From Amarolinea aalborgensis (GTDB lineage: Bacteria; Chloroflexota; Anaerolineae; SSC4; Amarolineaceae), in the NCBI RefSeq assembly GCF_900491745.1, contig NZ_UETR01000008.1, positions 124,001 to 188,000 of the forward strand: 64,000 bases of DNA, read 5' to 3'. This document shows positions 24,794-32,998 of this stretch, in pieces (position 1 is the stretch's first letter; each line of letters begins with the position of its first letter). The position numbers and the translations under genes are program-made. The notes beneath the pieces were generated by a model that saw only the letters and a list, made by a program, of their open reading frames with translations, did no database searches and was not told the DNA's origin.

Positions 24794-25393
24794 TTAGGCA
24801 ACAGCCTGGCGACTGATGTCTCGAACCACACGTGCTGGATTACCGGATGCCAGGACATTGAAAGGCAAATCGCAAGTCACCGTCGAATTTGCTGCTACCA
24901 CAGTATTGTCCCCAATCGTCACACCCTTCAACACGACGACTCGAGCGCCCAGCCACACGCCGCGGCCGATTCGGGTCGGCATCCCCAGGGCTTGATGCTG
25001 CAAACCATCGCTGCTATGCCAGTCCGTGTCATAGATAATGCAATCATCGCCAATCAACGAATGTGCGCCAATGATGACTTCATTTACAACGCCGATATTG
25101 ACGCCCCAGTTGATGAAGGCACGCTCCTCAATCACCAGCCGGGCTTCCGGCCTCACGACGACCAGACTCATCGGGCGGTGCCACGATGATCGTAGTTCAA
25201 CGTGATCCCCGATTTCAATATGCCCTGCGTTCTGTAAGTGAATGGGTCCGAACACTTCAACGCCCTGCCCTACGTATTGAACAGCACGTAACTGGCGCCT
25301 GATAGTCCATTGACGCAGGCGCCACGCGCCGCGCCAGGCCAAATGTTTATAAGTCCACGCGCCAAGCTCGGCAAGAGCTAATTCTTGAATCAT
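24794..25393 (-). CDS. left-handed beta-helix acyltransferase
   Basis: 199 residues. Hexapeptide repeats run from VFGPIHLQNAGHIEIGDHVE through RLVIEERAFINWGVNIGVVN and VIIGAHSLIGDDCIIYD to RIGRGVWLGARVVVLKGV and TIGDNTVVAANSTVTCDL, ending LASGNPARVVR. The conserved DTDWH gives the catalytic-type His. Probably acetylates a sugar hydroxyl or amine. It overlaps the upstream gene by 4 bp (25390-25393). Confidence 0.87.
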   Translation of the reverse strand: MIQELALAELGAWTYKHLAWRGAWRLRQWTIRRQLRAVQYVGQGVEVFGPIHLQNAGHIEIGDHVELRSSWHRPMSLVVVRPEARLVIEERAFINWGVNIGVVNEVIIGAHSLIGDDCIIYDTDWHSSDGLQHQALGMPTRIGRGVWLGARVVVLKGVTIGDNTVVAANSTVTCDLPFNVLASGNPARVVRDISRQAVA

Positions 25394-26937
25394 AGCAATC
25401 CAGACCTGTCCTGCTGCCGCTCACAGACAAGAACGGTACGCGAACCGCTCGATGATGGTCGAATTTCAGTGACCCTAAACAAGTGGCTCAGCGCGGAAAT
25501 GAAGCCTTCAAGAGTATACCCATCGAAGCTGCTCCGATTGCGACAAAGAGAGGGAAAGAATCCCGGGTTATCAGCAATCAATGTGTCGTCCATGGCCACA
25601 AATTCAACAACCAGGCAACACTTAGTAAATCTCGCCAGGAGCTCCGCAACTTCGTCGAAGCTTAGCCCGTGCCCCAGGGTTAGATGGTGAACAATGGCCA
25701 GAGCAAGCACCATGTCACATCTGAGTCGTTTTGACGCTGCAGGAAACAGCGACGATTCTTTGGAATCATCTGTGGAATTGTACTTGACCATATGAGGCAG
25801 CGGCATCATGTCGTCCGGAAAGTGCAGCAGATCAATCACAAGTGGTAGAATAGAGAGAGCTTCCTGTTTGGCTCGCCGATACAAAATGTCTACACACGCC
25901 TCATCAATGTCAACTGCAACTACATCGCATCCCATCTTGGCGGCAAGGATTGAGAACCAGCCCGTGTTGCATGCCAGATCAAGGACTGTCTTGGGTTGGT
26001 AGCTGCTAAGGGCGTCAAAAACCGCCCATTGCTTACCAGTCCATTCGTCGGAAGGCGTGTAACTGAAAGCCTCGTTCTTTGCCAGGTAGTATTCAGAATA
26101 CGAACTGGCGGAAAGCTCAACTGTTCGCGACCGTATCTCTCTTCGGAGAAGTCTGAAGAAGGCCGATTTTTGATGGCCTGCTTGCACAAGGGCGAGTTTC
26201 TTGGCCCAGCCTTTGACGCGGTATTTGCGCCGCTCCCTAGAGCCGCGACTGAAGACTTCGTCTTCACCCAGGATATCATCGCGAGCATTAAGTGCCGTCT
26301 CGATCAGGCGCAGCCGCGCCTGTTGGTGTTGTCCGCGCTCCATAAGGTAGAGCGGCAGCAAGAAATAAGGCACACACATGCGGCTATACATTTCATAAAG
26401 GTACACAGCGTTTATGTCCCAGAACAAGGCCAACCTGTGCGGAGGGCTCGGCGGATTCAGGTATTCTTCGGACGGGAGATGGTTGAATGGAACAAGCGAC
26501 GCAAAGTCCACGAAAATCGGACAGGGGCCCTTGAACAGGATATTGTATGGATGCCAATCCTTAATCGTGAGCCCCAAAGGAGCAAGCTTCATAAACAGGT
26601 CGACGTGCAATATGGCTGCATCCTGCAACATTGTGGGTGACCATTCATGTGGATAGCTGATGAACGCAATCCTCTCATGCTCCAGGATCAGATCATAGGC
26701 GGCTCCGTTCCATGACAATTGTGATAGTTCGCGTGTTTCGACGATTCCGTGTTGAAACAAACGATAGTGCGCACAAGTCTGAAAAACCTGTCTAGATAGC
26801 TCACCTTTGCCTTGTCGAAAACATCGAATAACCCGACCATCTAATGAAAACACGTCCGCCGACGAATCGAATCCTGCAAGGCGAATTGGGTCAACGAATT
26901 CAGACATCTGTTGGGTGCTGTCAATTAGGTGCATCAT
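25390..26937 (-). CDS. kinase-like domain fused to a SAM-dependent methyltransferase
   Basis: About 515 residues. The N-terminal half contains LTIKDWHPYNILF (about 124-135) and PIFVDFASLVP (140-150). These resemble the catalytic and metal-binding loops (HxDxxxxN, DF-x) of protein and sugar kinase folds. The C-terminal half is a class I methyltransferase: TVLDLACNTGWFSILAA (about 318-332), VVAVDIDEACVDIL and MVLALAIVHHLTLG. The start at 26937 overlaps the wzt stop by 17 bp; longer and shorter starts are possible. Acceptor unknown. Its place directly after wzt suggests chain-terminus modification, as with kinase/methyltransferase chain terminators of ABC-exported O-antigens; that link is inference. 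Confidence 0.78.
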   Translation of the reverse strand: MMHLIDSTQQMSEFVDPIRLAGFDSSADVFSLDGRVIRCFRQGKGELSRQVFQTCAHYRLFQHGIVETRELSQLSWNGAAYDLILEHERIAFISYPHEWSPTMLQDAAILHVDLFMKLAPLGLTIKDWHPYNILFKGPCPIFVDFASLVPFNHLPSEEYLNPPSPPHRLALFWDINAVYLYEMYSRMCVPYFLLPLYLMERGQHQQARLRLIETALNARDDILGEDEVFSRGSRERRKYRVKGWAKKLALVQAGHQKSAFFRLLRREIRSRTVELSASSYSEYYLAKNEAFSYTPSDEWTGKQWAVFDALSSYQPKTVLDLACNTGWFSILAAKMGCDVVAVDIDEACVDILYRRAKQEALSILPLVIDLLHFPDDMMPLPHMVKYNSTDDSKESSLFPAASKRLRCDMVLALAIVHHLTLGHGLSFDEVAELLARFTKCCLVVEFVAMDDTLIADNPGFFPSLCRNRSSFDGYTLEGFISALSHLFRVTEIRPSSSGSRTVLVCERQQDRSGLL

Positions 26938-28294
26938 GGCTCGCAATATCCCTCTCGTCCCAGTACGCACTAAAAAAGCAGACCCCTGCTTTAGGATTCG
27001 GTGAACGCCCGGTTCCAAACACATCTGCTTGGGCTACACTGAAAGACGCTGCCGAAACTAACCGATCGATACAGTCCCAGGAACGCGAATCGTAGATGGC
27101 AAGATTGAGAAAATACTGTCCCGGCAAAAGGCCAAGTTTTGGTACCGTGCATCTGATGATTGTGCGATCTCTTGAACCATTGTACGTAAACCCGGAAACG
27201 CTGCTTGAAAAGTGGCAAACAGGACCCAGTGTCTGTGAGAAGACAGCAATCTGAAGATCGATCCCCGGTAAATCGTCGGAAGACTCCATTAGAAACTCGA
27301 AAACGACCCCTTCTCCTTGTGGTAGTTCAGGCACTGGATTGCCTAGTTTGTCCAAAATGCGAAACCTAGCAATGTGTGCCCTTCCATTCCCTTCCCTCTC
27401 AGTGTCTGCAAACAAATACTCCGTTACTCTGTCATTGCGTTCCCCAAGGTACTTCACAATGGCGACCGATACAGATGAGTCGCAGATGACGGTGCCTGCC
27501 TTAAGTAGTACGCCACGCTCGCACAACGCTTGAACCGCGGCCATGTTGTGACTCACAAACAGAACTGTACGTCCTTCCTGCGCCGCAGACCCCATCTTCC
27601 CCAAGCATTTCTTCTGGAATTCGGCGTCCCCCACCGCCAACACCTCATCCACCAGCAGGATCTCCGGCTCCAGGTGGGCGGCGACGGCGAAGGCCAGGCG
27701 CACGTACATGCCGCTGCTGTAGCGCTTGACGGGGGTGTCCAGGAAACGCTCGATCTCGGCGAAGGCGACGATCTCGTCGAACTTGCGCTCGATTTCGTGC
27801 CGGTGCATCCCCAGGATCGCGCCGTTGAGGTAGATGTTCTCGCGGCCGGTCAGCTCGGGGTGGAAGCCGGTGCCCACCTCCAGCAGGGAGCCCACCCGGC
27901 CGTGGATCTCGGCGCGGCCGCCCGTCGGCTCGGTGATGCGGGAGAGGATCTTGAGCAGCGTGCTCTTCCCCGCACCGTTGCGGCCGATCACGCCGACGAC
28001 CTCGCCGCGCTGCACCTCGAAGGAGACGTCGCGCAGGGCCCAGAGGTCGGTGCTTTCTTGCCACGAATTACGCGAATTAGACGAATTACTGCCTTCTTTT
28101 TGCCACGAATGACTCGAATTGGACGAATTATCTTTCCCCTTTCGTGCAATTTGTGGAACCTGTCCTGAGCCGGGCCGAAGGATTCGTGGCAGGGAACTCA
28201 CCAGCGCATCGCGCAGCGTGTCGTGGCGCTGCTGGGCGCGGCCGATGGTGTAGAGCTTGGAGAGGTTCTCGACGCGGATGGCGATGTCGGTCAT
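26921..28294 (-). CDS. wzt: Wzt-type ABC transporter ATPase of polysaccharide export, intact copy (copy A)
   Basis: About 457 residues. The ATPase core is complete: Walker A GRNGAGKS (about 104-111), signature YSSGMYVRL (192-200), Walker B ILLVDE (212-217) and H-loop SHN (248-250). A C-terminal domain from about residue 290 resembles the Wzt glycan-binding beta-sandwich, which in studied O8/O9a transporters dictates which polymer is exported. Residues about 38-82 form an unusual Ser/Asn-rich linker encoded by repeats. The gene couples to the upstream small gene (ATGA at 28291-28294). The last about 700 bp are AT-richer than the first part, suggesting a recombinant gene. Partner permease: wzm at 42820-43701. 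Confidence 0.92.
   Translation of the reverse strand: MTDIAIRVENLSKLYTIGRAQQRHDTLRDALVSSLPRILRPGSGQVPQIARKGKDNSSNSSHSWQKEGSNSSNSRNSWQESTDLWALRDVSFEVQRGEVVGVIGRNGAGKSTLLKILSRITEPTGGRAEIHGRVGSLLEVGTGFHPELTGRENIYLNGAILGMHRHEIERKFDEIVAFAEIERFLDTPVKRYSSGMYVRLAFAVAAHLEPEILLVDEVLAVGDAEFQKKCLGKMGSAAQEGRTVLFVSHNMAAVQALCERGVLLKAGTVICDSSVSVAIVKYLGERNDRVTEYLFADTEREGNGRAHIARFRILDKLGNPVPELPQGEGVVFEFLMESSDDLPGIDLQIAVFSQTLGPVCHFSSSVSGFTYNGSRDRTIIRCTVPKLGLLPGQYFLNLAIYDSRSWDCIDRLVSAASFSVAQADVFGTGRSPNPKAGVCFFSAYWDERDIASHDAPN
28059..28190 (-). repeat. degenerate TTCGTGG-type repeat cluster encoding the Wzt linker
   Basis: The words CACGAATTACGCGAATT, GACGAATTA and their variants recur here, together with one copy of the 24-bp palindrome (about 28156-28178). 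They are translated in frame as NSSNSSHSWQKEG and NSRNSWQ. Related clusters occupy the same codon position in other wzt copies: about 29895-29990, 31368-31435, 32377-32435, 33687-33815 and 41967-42100. The cluster length differs between copies. Confidence 0.75.
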
Positions 28295-28662
28295 GCAGTG
28301 ACCAGCACAGGTGCGATATGGCTGCGTGGTTTTGGACCTGACTGCGGCGCTATCTTCAACTCGTCCAGGTACCACCACCAGTGCGAGCGCGGGCTGCGCT
28401 GCTGGCGCCGGGCATGTTGTAGCTCCCGATCGCCAACAACCATGCGAAAGGTCTCGCTCTCAGCCCACAATGCTCGATCCAGGTCGTGGATCTGCTCGAA
28501 GAGCGGGAGGGGTATCTGCTCCTCTGGCCCGCTCGCGTCCAGAAGTTGCTGGATCTTGTCGCGCACAAAGAGCAAGTCTAATGCTTCGACCCCAGAGCCT
28601 TCCAAATCGGCCACGTAGCCGTAGTATTTGTGAACCAGTCGTTCCATCTCTTGCCCGTTCAT
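28291..28662 (-). CDS. uncharacterised small protein, second gene of a candidate two-gene module
   Basis: 123 residues, MNGQEMERLVHKYYGYVADL at the start. I do not recognise the family. A mainly helical N-terminal half (ALDLLFVRDKIQQLLDA, PLPLFEQIHDLDRALWAES) is followed by SHWWWYLDELKIAP and an extended tail. It overlaps the preceding gene (28659-28662) and the wzt start (28291-28294) by 4 bp each. It occupies the position that TA modules hold before each wzt relic, so a toxin or antitoxin role is plausible but only inferred from context. Confidence 0.55.
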   Translation of the reverse strand: MNGQEMERLVHKYYGYVADLEGSGVEALDLLFVRDKIQQLLDASGPEEQIPLPLFEQIHDLDRALWAESETFRMVVGDRELQHARRQQRSPRSHWWWYLDELKIAPQSGPKPRSHIAPVLVTA

Positions 28663-29153
28663 ACATTCCACTCCGTTCGGTTGATTTTCACCGCATCGAT
28701 CTGGCGCTCAAAGAACAAAGCGCCTTCCTCGGGCTTGAAGATAGTTGCAATCAGATCGGCTTCCATGTCGTAAAAAACGACAGCGATGCCGGTCTGCGGG
28801 TTCAGGAAGCCCCACTGCAACCGGGGCGGATCGGTGCGATAGTAGCCATAGACGTAGATCTCAGTGCTGGCGTTTTGGATGGTGGCCGCGATGTCGGCAG
28901 CCAGATCCTCTTGACTGGTACCTGCTGGCCAGTCTTGATCAACGTAGATCCGTTTTAGCAGGTGCCACAAGCCAGAAGGAACGAGCGCGTTGCGGTGATA
29001 GAGTACGTTCTCACGCTGCACATCGAAGTAACGCCATCGCAACAGATGGGCGCCCCAGCCAGCATTGGCCGCCTTCTGTATGATCTCGCGCCCCATCTGG
29101 GGCGTGATCGTGTGATCCAGCAAGGTCAGACTAGGAGTTCTTGCTGGCGCCAT
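28659..29153 (-). CDS. uncharacterised protein, first gene of a candidate two-gene module
   Basis: 164 residues, no family recognised. Mixed alpha/beta: GREIIQKAANAGWGAHLLRW, YVDQDWPAGTSQEDLAADIA, TEIYVYGYYRTDPPRLQWGF and a hairpin-like TGIAVVFYDMEADLIATIFK near the C-terminus. That last element looks like the closing strands of RelE/BECR-type nucleases, a weak resemblance only. A TATAAT box lies just before the ATG at 29153, so the true start could be further in. The gene is coupled to the downstream one. Confidence 0.55.
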   Translation of the reverse strand: MAPARTPSLTLLDHTITPQMGREIIQKAANAGWGAHLLRWRYFDVQRENVLYHRNALVPSGLWHLLKRIYVDQDWPAGTSQEDLAADIAATIQNASTEIYVYGYYRTDPPRLQWGFLNPQTGIAVVFYDMEADLIATIFKPEEGALFFERQIDAVKINRTEWNV

Positions 29154-29164
29154 GATTATACTCC

Positions 29165-30109
29165 ACTCTGCTTTCAGACCTAAAAGACCCCAGACCTCTC
29201 GTGCGCCGCGTCCACCACCGCCAGCACCCTTCGACTTGCTCAGGGCAGGCTCTCATCCACCAGCAAGATCCTTCGAGGTTGCTCAGGACAGGTCTCTGGC
29301 TCCAGGCGCCGTCCTGAGCCTGTCGAAGGATGCGCGGCGACGGCGAAGGCCAGGCGCACGACCATGCCGCTGGAGCCTGCACTGAGCACTTCGACTGCGC
29401 TCAGTGTAAACTCTGTCGAAGGGTAGCGCTTCACCGGCGTGTCCAGGAAGCGCTCGATGCTTCGACTGAACTCAGCACAGGTCTCGGTCCGCCGCATCCC
29501 CAGGCCTGCCCTGAGCCTGCCGAAGGGATCGCGCCGTTCAGGTAGATGTTCTCGCGGCCGGTCAGCTCCGGGTGGAAGCCGGCGCCCACTTCCAGCAGTG
29601 AGCCGACGCGGCCGTGGATCCTTCGACGTTGCTCAGGACAGGTCTCGGCGCGGCTGCTGGTCGGCTCGGTGATGCGCGAGAGAATCTTCAGCCCTGCCCT
29701 GAGCTGCGTCGAAGGGAGCCGTGCTCTTGCCCGCGCCGTTGCGGCCGATCCCTGCCCTGAGCACTTCGACTGCGCTCAGTGTAAACTTCGTCGAAGGGAC
29801 GCCGACGACCTCGCCGCGCTGCATCCTTCGATTGCACTCAGGGCAGGCCTCGAAGGAGACGTCCTTGAGCGCCCACAGGTTAGTTTCTTCTTGCCACGAA
29901 TTACGCGAATTAGACGAATTAGCGTTTCCTTTTCGTGAAATTCGTGGAACCTGTCCTGAGCCGGGCCGAAGGATTCGTGGCAAGGCGTTTACCAGCGCAT
30001 CGCGCAGGCCTGTCCTGAGCCGTGTCGAAGGGGTATCGTGGCGCTGCTGGGCGCGGCCGATGGTGTAGAGCTTGGAGAGGTTCTCGACGCGGATGGCGAT
30101 GTCGGTCAT
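29165..30109 (-). pseudogene. wzt relic B, ATPase part broken by about twelve palindromic repeats
   Basis: The start MTDIAIRVENLSKLYTIGRA is intact and overlaps the PemK stop (ATGA, 30106-30109). In-frame repeat insertions give PSTRLRTG after HDT, ACPECNRR within the FE-QRG strand, and PSTKFTLSAVEVLRAG before GRNGAGKST. The next insertion, just after the Walker A, shifts the frame. The rest (ELTGRENIYLN, RFLDTPVKRY, ILLVDE equivalents) survives in mixed frames down to about 29165. No C-terminal domain remains. Confidence 0.85.
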
Positions 30110-30501
30110 GGGCGTTTTTGCAAAAGTCCAAACAGTCGCAGCAGCTTGGCGTCCACCTCGCGCATCCTGGCAGGCGACAGACTGCCCAAGCGTTGCCCAA
30201 GATGCGTCTTCAGGAAAGGCTGTGTCAGGCCCAGCAATACCTTCGAGGTGCGCTGTAGGTTGGCCTCTCCGGCCGGCAACAATACATCCTGCGCGTAGAC
30301 GCGCTCTGCCTTCTGTGTGGTGATGGGCGCCGCTTGTACAAGCGGATAGTAGAGATTCCCGTTGTCTTCGATGTTCTGCAGGATCAGGATCGGTCTTTGT
30401 TTGTCGAGATCATCGTTGCCCGTCATGGGTGAAGCTTTCTCATGAGGAAAAGCATAGACAACCCAATAAACATCGCCGCGCCGGATGGGTTCTTGTGCCA
30501 T
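30106..30501 (-). CDS. PemK/MazF-family toxin
   Basis: 131 residues. RRGDVYWVVYAFPHE is the MazF/PemK opening strand-loop, KQRPILILQNIEDNG the second, and SKVLLGLTQPFLKTHLG matches the later core. C-terminal RMREVDAKLLRLFGLL is the usual helix. Family members are mRNA interferases. The cognate antitoxin gene ends 6 bp upstream. Its stop overlaps the start of wzt relic B by 4 bp. Confidence 0.8.
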   Translation of the reverse strand: MAQEPIRRGDVYWVVYAFPHEKASPMTGNDDLDKQRPILILQNIEDNGNLYYPLVQAAPITTQKAERVYAQDVLLPAGEANLQRTSKVLLGLTQPFLKTHLGQRLGSLSPARMREVDAKLLRLFGLLQKRP

Positions 30502-30507
30502 ACCCTG

Positions 30508-30777
30508 TCATGCCTCCGTATCTGGATCCCCGGCTTGGGTCGCCGCTATCCGATACGGCGCCAGTTCCTCGTGCAGCGCAACCAACATCTGCGCGCCCTC
30601 GGCATCCATCGGCTCTCCCCAATCCATGGCGTCCAGTTGCTCGACCGTGGGCGCGAGGCCTATCTCGACTCTTTCCGGATCAAGAAAAACGACGATCACC
30701 GGCGTCTGCGCCAACGCGGGAGGGGGTTCCAAGAATTCGACTTCGCCCGCTCGATACAGTGCTTTTACTGCAATCAT
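30508..30777 (-). CDS. AF2212-like (DUF104) antitoxin
   Basis: 89 residues. The opening IAVKALYRAGEVEFLEPPPA is the signature strand pair of the DUF104/AF2212-like antitoxin family. The C-terminal half is an acidic helix that would bind the toxin (VEQLDAMDWGEPMDAEGAQM, LVALHEELAP). It precedes the PemK/MazF-like gene, giving antitoxin-then-toxin order. A GAGGAGACGGAG site lies just before the ATG. Confidence 0.72.
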   Translation of the reverse strand: MIAVKALYRAGEVEFLEPPPALAQTPVIVVFLDPERVEIGLAPTVEQLDAMDWGEPMDAEGAQMLVALHEELAPYRIAATQAGDPDTEA

Positions 30778-30829
30778 TCTCCGTCTCCTCGCTGGCTACC
30801 AGCCTGCCAAGCGCGATCATGTCCATATT

Positions 30830-31538
30830 CTACCATGACCAGCACTTCTTCTGAAACTGCGCGTCCCCCACCGCCAGCACCTCATCCACCAGCAGGATCT
30901 CCGGCTCCAGGTGCGCGGCCACCGCGAAGGCCAGGCGCACGTACATGCCGCTGGAGCCTGCCCTGAGCAACGTCGAAGGGTAGCGCTTCACCGGCGTATC
31001 CAGGAAGCGCTCGATCCTTCGGCTGCGCTCAGGACGGCGTCTCGGCGAAGGCCACGATCTCATCGAACTTGCGCTCGATCTCGGTCCGCCGCATGCCCAG
31101 GATCGCGCCGTTCAGGTAGATGTTCTCGCGACCCGTCAGCTCCGGGTGGAAGCCGGTGCCCACCTCCAGCAAGGAGCCGACCCGGCCGTGGATCCTTCGA
31201 CGCTGCTCAGGACAGGTCTCGGCCCGACCGCTGGTCGGCTCGGTGATGCGGGAGAGGATCTTCAGCAGGGTGGACTTCCCCGCGCCGTTGCGGCCGATCA
31301 CGCCCACCACCTCGCCGCGCTGCACCTCGAAGGAGACGTCTTTGAGCGCCCAGAGATCGGTGCTTTCTTGCCACGAATGGCTCGAATTTGACGAATTTTC
31401 CTTTCCCTTTCGTGGAATTCGTGAAATTCGTGGCAAAGCATTTACCAGCGCGTCACGCAATGTGTCGTGGCGTTCTTGGGCGCGGCCGATGTGGTAGAGT
31501 TTGCTCAGGTTGTCGACGCGGATGGCGATGTCAGACAT
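30830..31538 (-). pseudogene. wzt relic C, nearly complete ATPase domain, frameshifted
   Basis: Starts MSDIAIRVDNLSKLYHIGRA, a different sequence type from copy A. It keeps GRNGAGKSTLLKIL, an in-frame insert TCPEQRRR after GRAE, FHPELTGRENIYLNG, then a 25-bp insertion at about 31016-31040 that shifts the frame. After it come RFLDTPVKRY, an in-frame insert PSTLLRAG, SSGMYVRLAFA, ILLVDEVLAVGDA and FQKKC, then stop. The C-terminal glycan domain is absent. Confidence 0.85.
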
Positions 31539-31542
31539 AGTG

Positions 31543-31920
31543 TTAACGAATGGGTAGCCGGCGGATGCGCACGTTGATATCATCAACGGTGACGGCGCTG
31601 CCTTCACGAAGGGCTTGCTCTATTTGGGCGATGATGCGCCTGAGACGCGAGGTAACAACACCAGGATCGGTATTCGAGAGGCGCAGCGTGATAAGGCTCG
31701 GACGCAAGAAACCCGCCAAAGCCAGTAACGTAGAGAAGTCCAGGTCTTGGGTAATCAGGACGCTATCTTGGCTGCGTGTCCACGCCAGAATTTTGTCATC
31801 GGAGGCGTCAGCCGGGAGAAAGTCCGAAACGCGGACAATTTCCCACCCATCTCTTCGCAGGTCATTCACGGTGAGCGGGGAGAGATTCATGTCAGCAATA
31901 AAACGCAAGGATAGCGTCAT
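31543..31920 (-). CDS. DUF5615 PIN-like toxin
   Basis: 125 residues: LRFIADMNLSPLTVNDLRRD, then DKILAWTRSQDSVLITQDLD, FSTLLALAGF and PSLITLRLSN. This is the compact PIN-like fold of DUF5615 proteins, with acidic residues D (ADMN) and D (TQDLD) in the usual places. It is paired with a DUF433 gene 6 bp upstream, a standard combination. PIN-like toxins are RNases. The stop is 4 bp before the start of wzt relic C. Confidence 0.85.
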   Translation of the reverse strand: MTLSLRFIADMNLSPLTVNDLRRDGWEIVRVSDFLPADASDDKILAWTRSQDSVLITQDLDFSTLLALAGFLRPSLITLRLSNTDPGVVTSRLRRIIAQIEQALREGSAVTVDDINVRIRRLPIR

Positions 31921-31926
31921 AGATTG

Positions 31927-32154
31927 TTAAGCCGGAACCATTTGAACTTGGTCTGCCACCACCCACGCTGCGAACTGCATCGCCTGGCGAACGTCCTCGG
32001 TTTCGAGTTCTGGGTAGGCGTCAAGCACATCCTGGAGGGACTTGCCGCCTGCCAGCATTTTGAGGATAACGCTCACCGAGATGCGCATTCCGCGTACCGT
32101 TGGCTGACCTAGACACACGCGCGGATCCACAGTGATGCGGTCAAGTTTCGTCAT
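31927..32154 (-). CDS. DUF433 antitoxin
   Basis: 75 residues: DRITVDPRVCLGQPTVRGMR, ISVSVILKMLAGGKSLQDVL, DAYPELETEDVRQAMQFAAW. This is the complete DUF433 winged-helix signature. A strong site (AAGGAGTTGAATCAA) precedes the ATG at 32154. Antitoxin and likely autorepressor of the DUF5615 toxin downstream. Confidence 0.88.
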   Translation of the reverse strand: MTKLDRITVDPRVCLGQPTVRGMRISVSVILKMLAGGKSLQDVLDAYPELETEDVRQAMQFAAWVVADQVQMVPA

Positions 32155-32213
32155 TTGATTCAACTCCTTCGACTGATTGTACTCGATTCGCTCGTTCAAC
32201 ACAACACGGAGCG

Positions 32214-32537
32214 TTAACCCGTACATACGCCCACCCCGCTGGTCGGCTCGGTGATGCGGGAGAGGATCTTGAGCAGGGTGGACTTGCCCGCGCCGTTGCG
32301 GCCGATCACGCCGACGACCTCGCCCTGCTTCACCTCGAAGGAGACATCCTTGAGCGTCCACAGGTTGGTTTCTTCTTGCCACGAATTACTCGAATTAGAC
32401 GAATTAGCTTGTCCTTTTCGTGAAATTCGTGGCAGGGCGTTCACCAGAGCGTCGCGCAGGGTGTCGTGGCGCTGCTGGGCGCGGCCGATGGTGTAGAGCT
32501 TGGAGAGGTTCTCGACACGGATGGCGATGTCGGTCAT
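32214..32537 (-). pseudogene. wzt relic D, N-terminal fragment through Walker A
   Basis: 107 codons open: MTDIAIRVENLSKLYTIGRA, the Ser/Asn linker (ANSSNSSNSWQEET), LWTLKDVSFEVKQGEV, GRNGAGKSTLLKILSRI, TEPTSG, then it stops in unrelated sequence. It has no copies of the 24-bp palindrome. The start overlaps the PIN gene's stop (ATGA, 32534-32537). Lacking Walker B and signature, it cannot be a working ATPase. Confidence 0.88.
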
Positions 32538-32998
32538 GGGCGTCCAGCCCTAGAAGTATCCAGTCGTAGACGATCGATCAGACGTTGAACAGTGATCGTT
32601 TCAATGCCCCTCTCACGCAGAGCGTCTATCAGGTCCAAATCACGGGTCATGTCCTCGTCGCGACTGACTGCATACGCTGCCTTGCCTTGAACCGCCGTTT
32701 CCAGAATGATGTCGTCGTTAGGGTCTCGGCAGAGCCTGAGTTCTCCTGAGACCGGAACCAGTTGCACCACAGCGGCAACGCTTGCCAGGTAAGCGTCTAC
32801 CTCTGTCTCTGTGGAACGGCGCATCTTCATGATCCGGGGTCTCAGCAGGACTTCATACAACTCCTCCAGCATCGGCAACGAGCTAATGATCGAGAAGCTA
32901 CCAGTCTTTCCGGCGTGGATCAAGCGCGCAGGGAAGCCTTCTGGGTTCAAGAATGCTGAGACCCAAACGCTAGTATCAATGACCACGACGATGGTCAT
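32534..32998 (-). CDS. PIN-domain toxin
   Basis: 154 residues from the ATG at 32998 (MTIVVVIDTSVWVSAFLNPE). The first catalytic Asp is in IDTSVW; ELYEVLLRP is the typical second helix with Glu; CRDPNDDIILETAV and SRDEDM carry the remaining acidic residues. VapC-like RNase. The start lies 23 bp inside the antitoxin gene. The extended ORF upstream is not family sequence. Confidence 0.87.
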   Translation of the reverse strand: MTIVVVIDTSVWVSAFLNPEGFPARLIHAGKTGSFSIISSLPMLEELYEVLLRPRIMKMRRSTETEVDAYLASVAAVVQLVPVSGELRLCRDPNDDIILETAVQGKAAYAVSRDEDMTRDLDLIDALRERGIETITVQRLIDRLRLDTSRAGRP

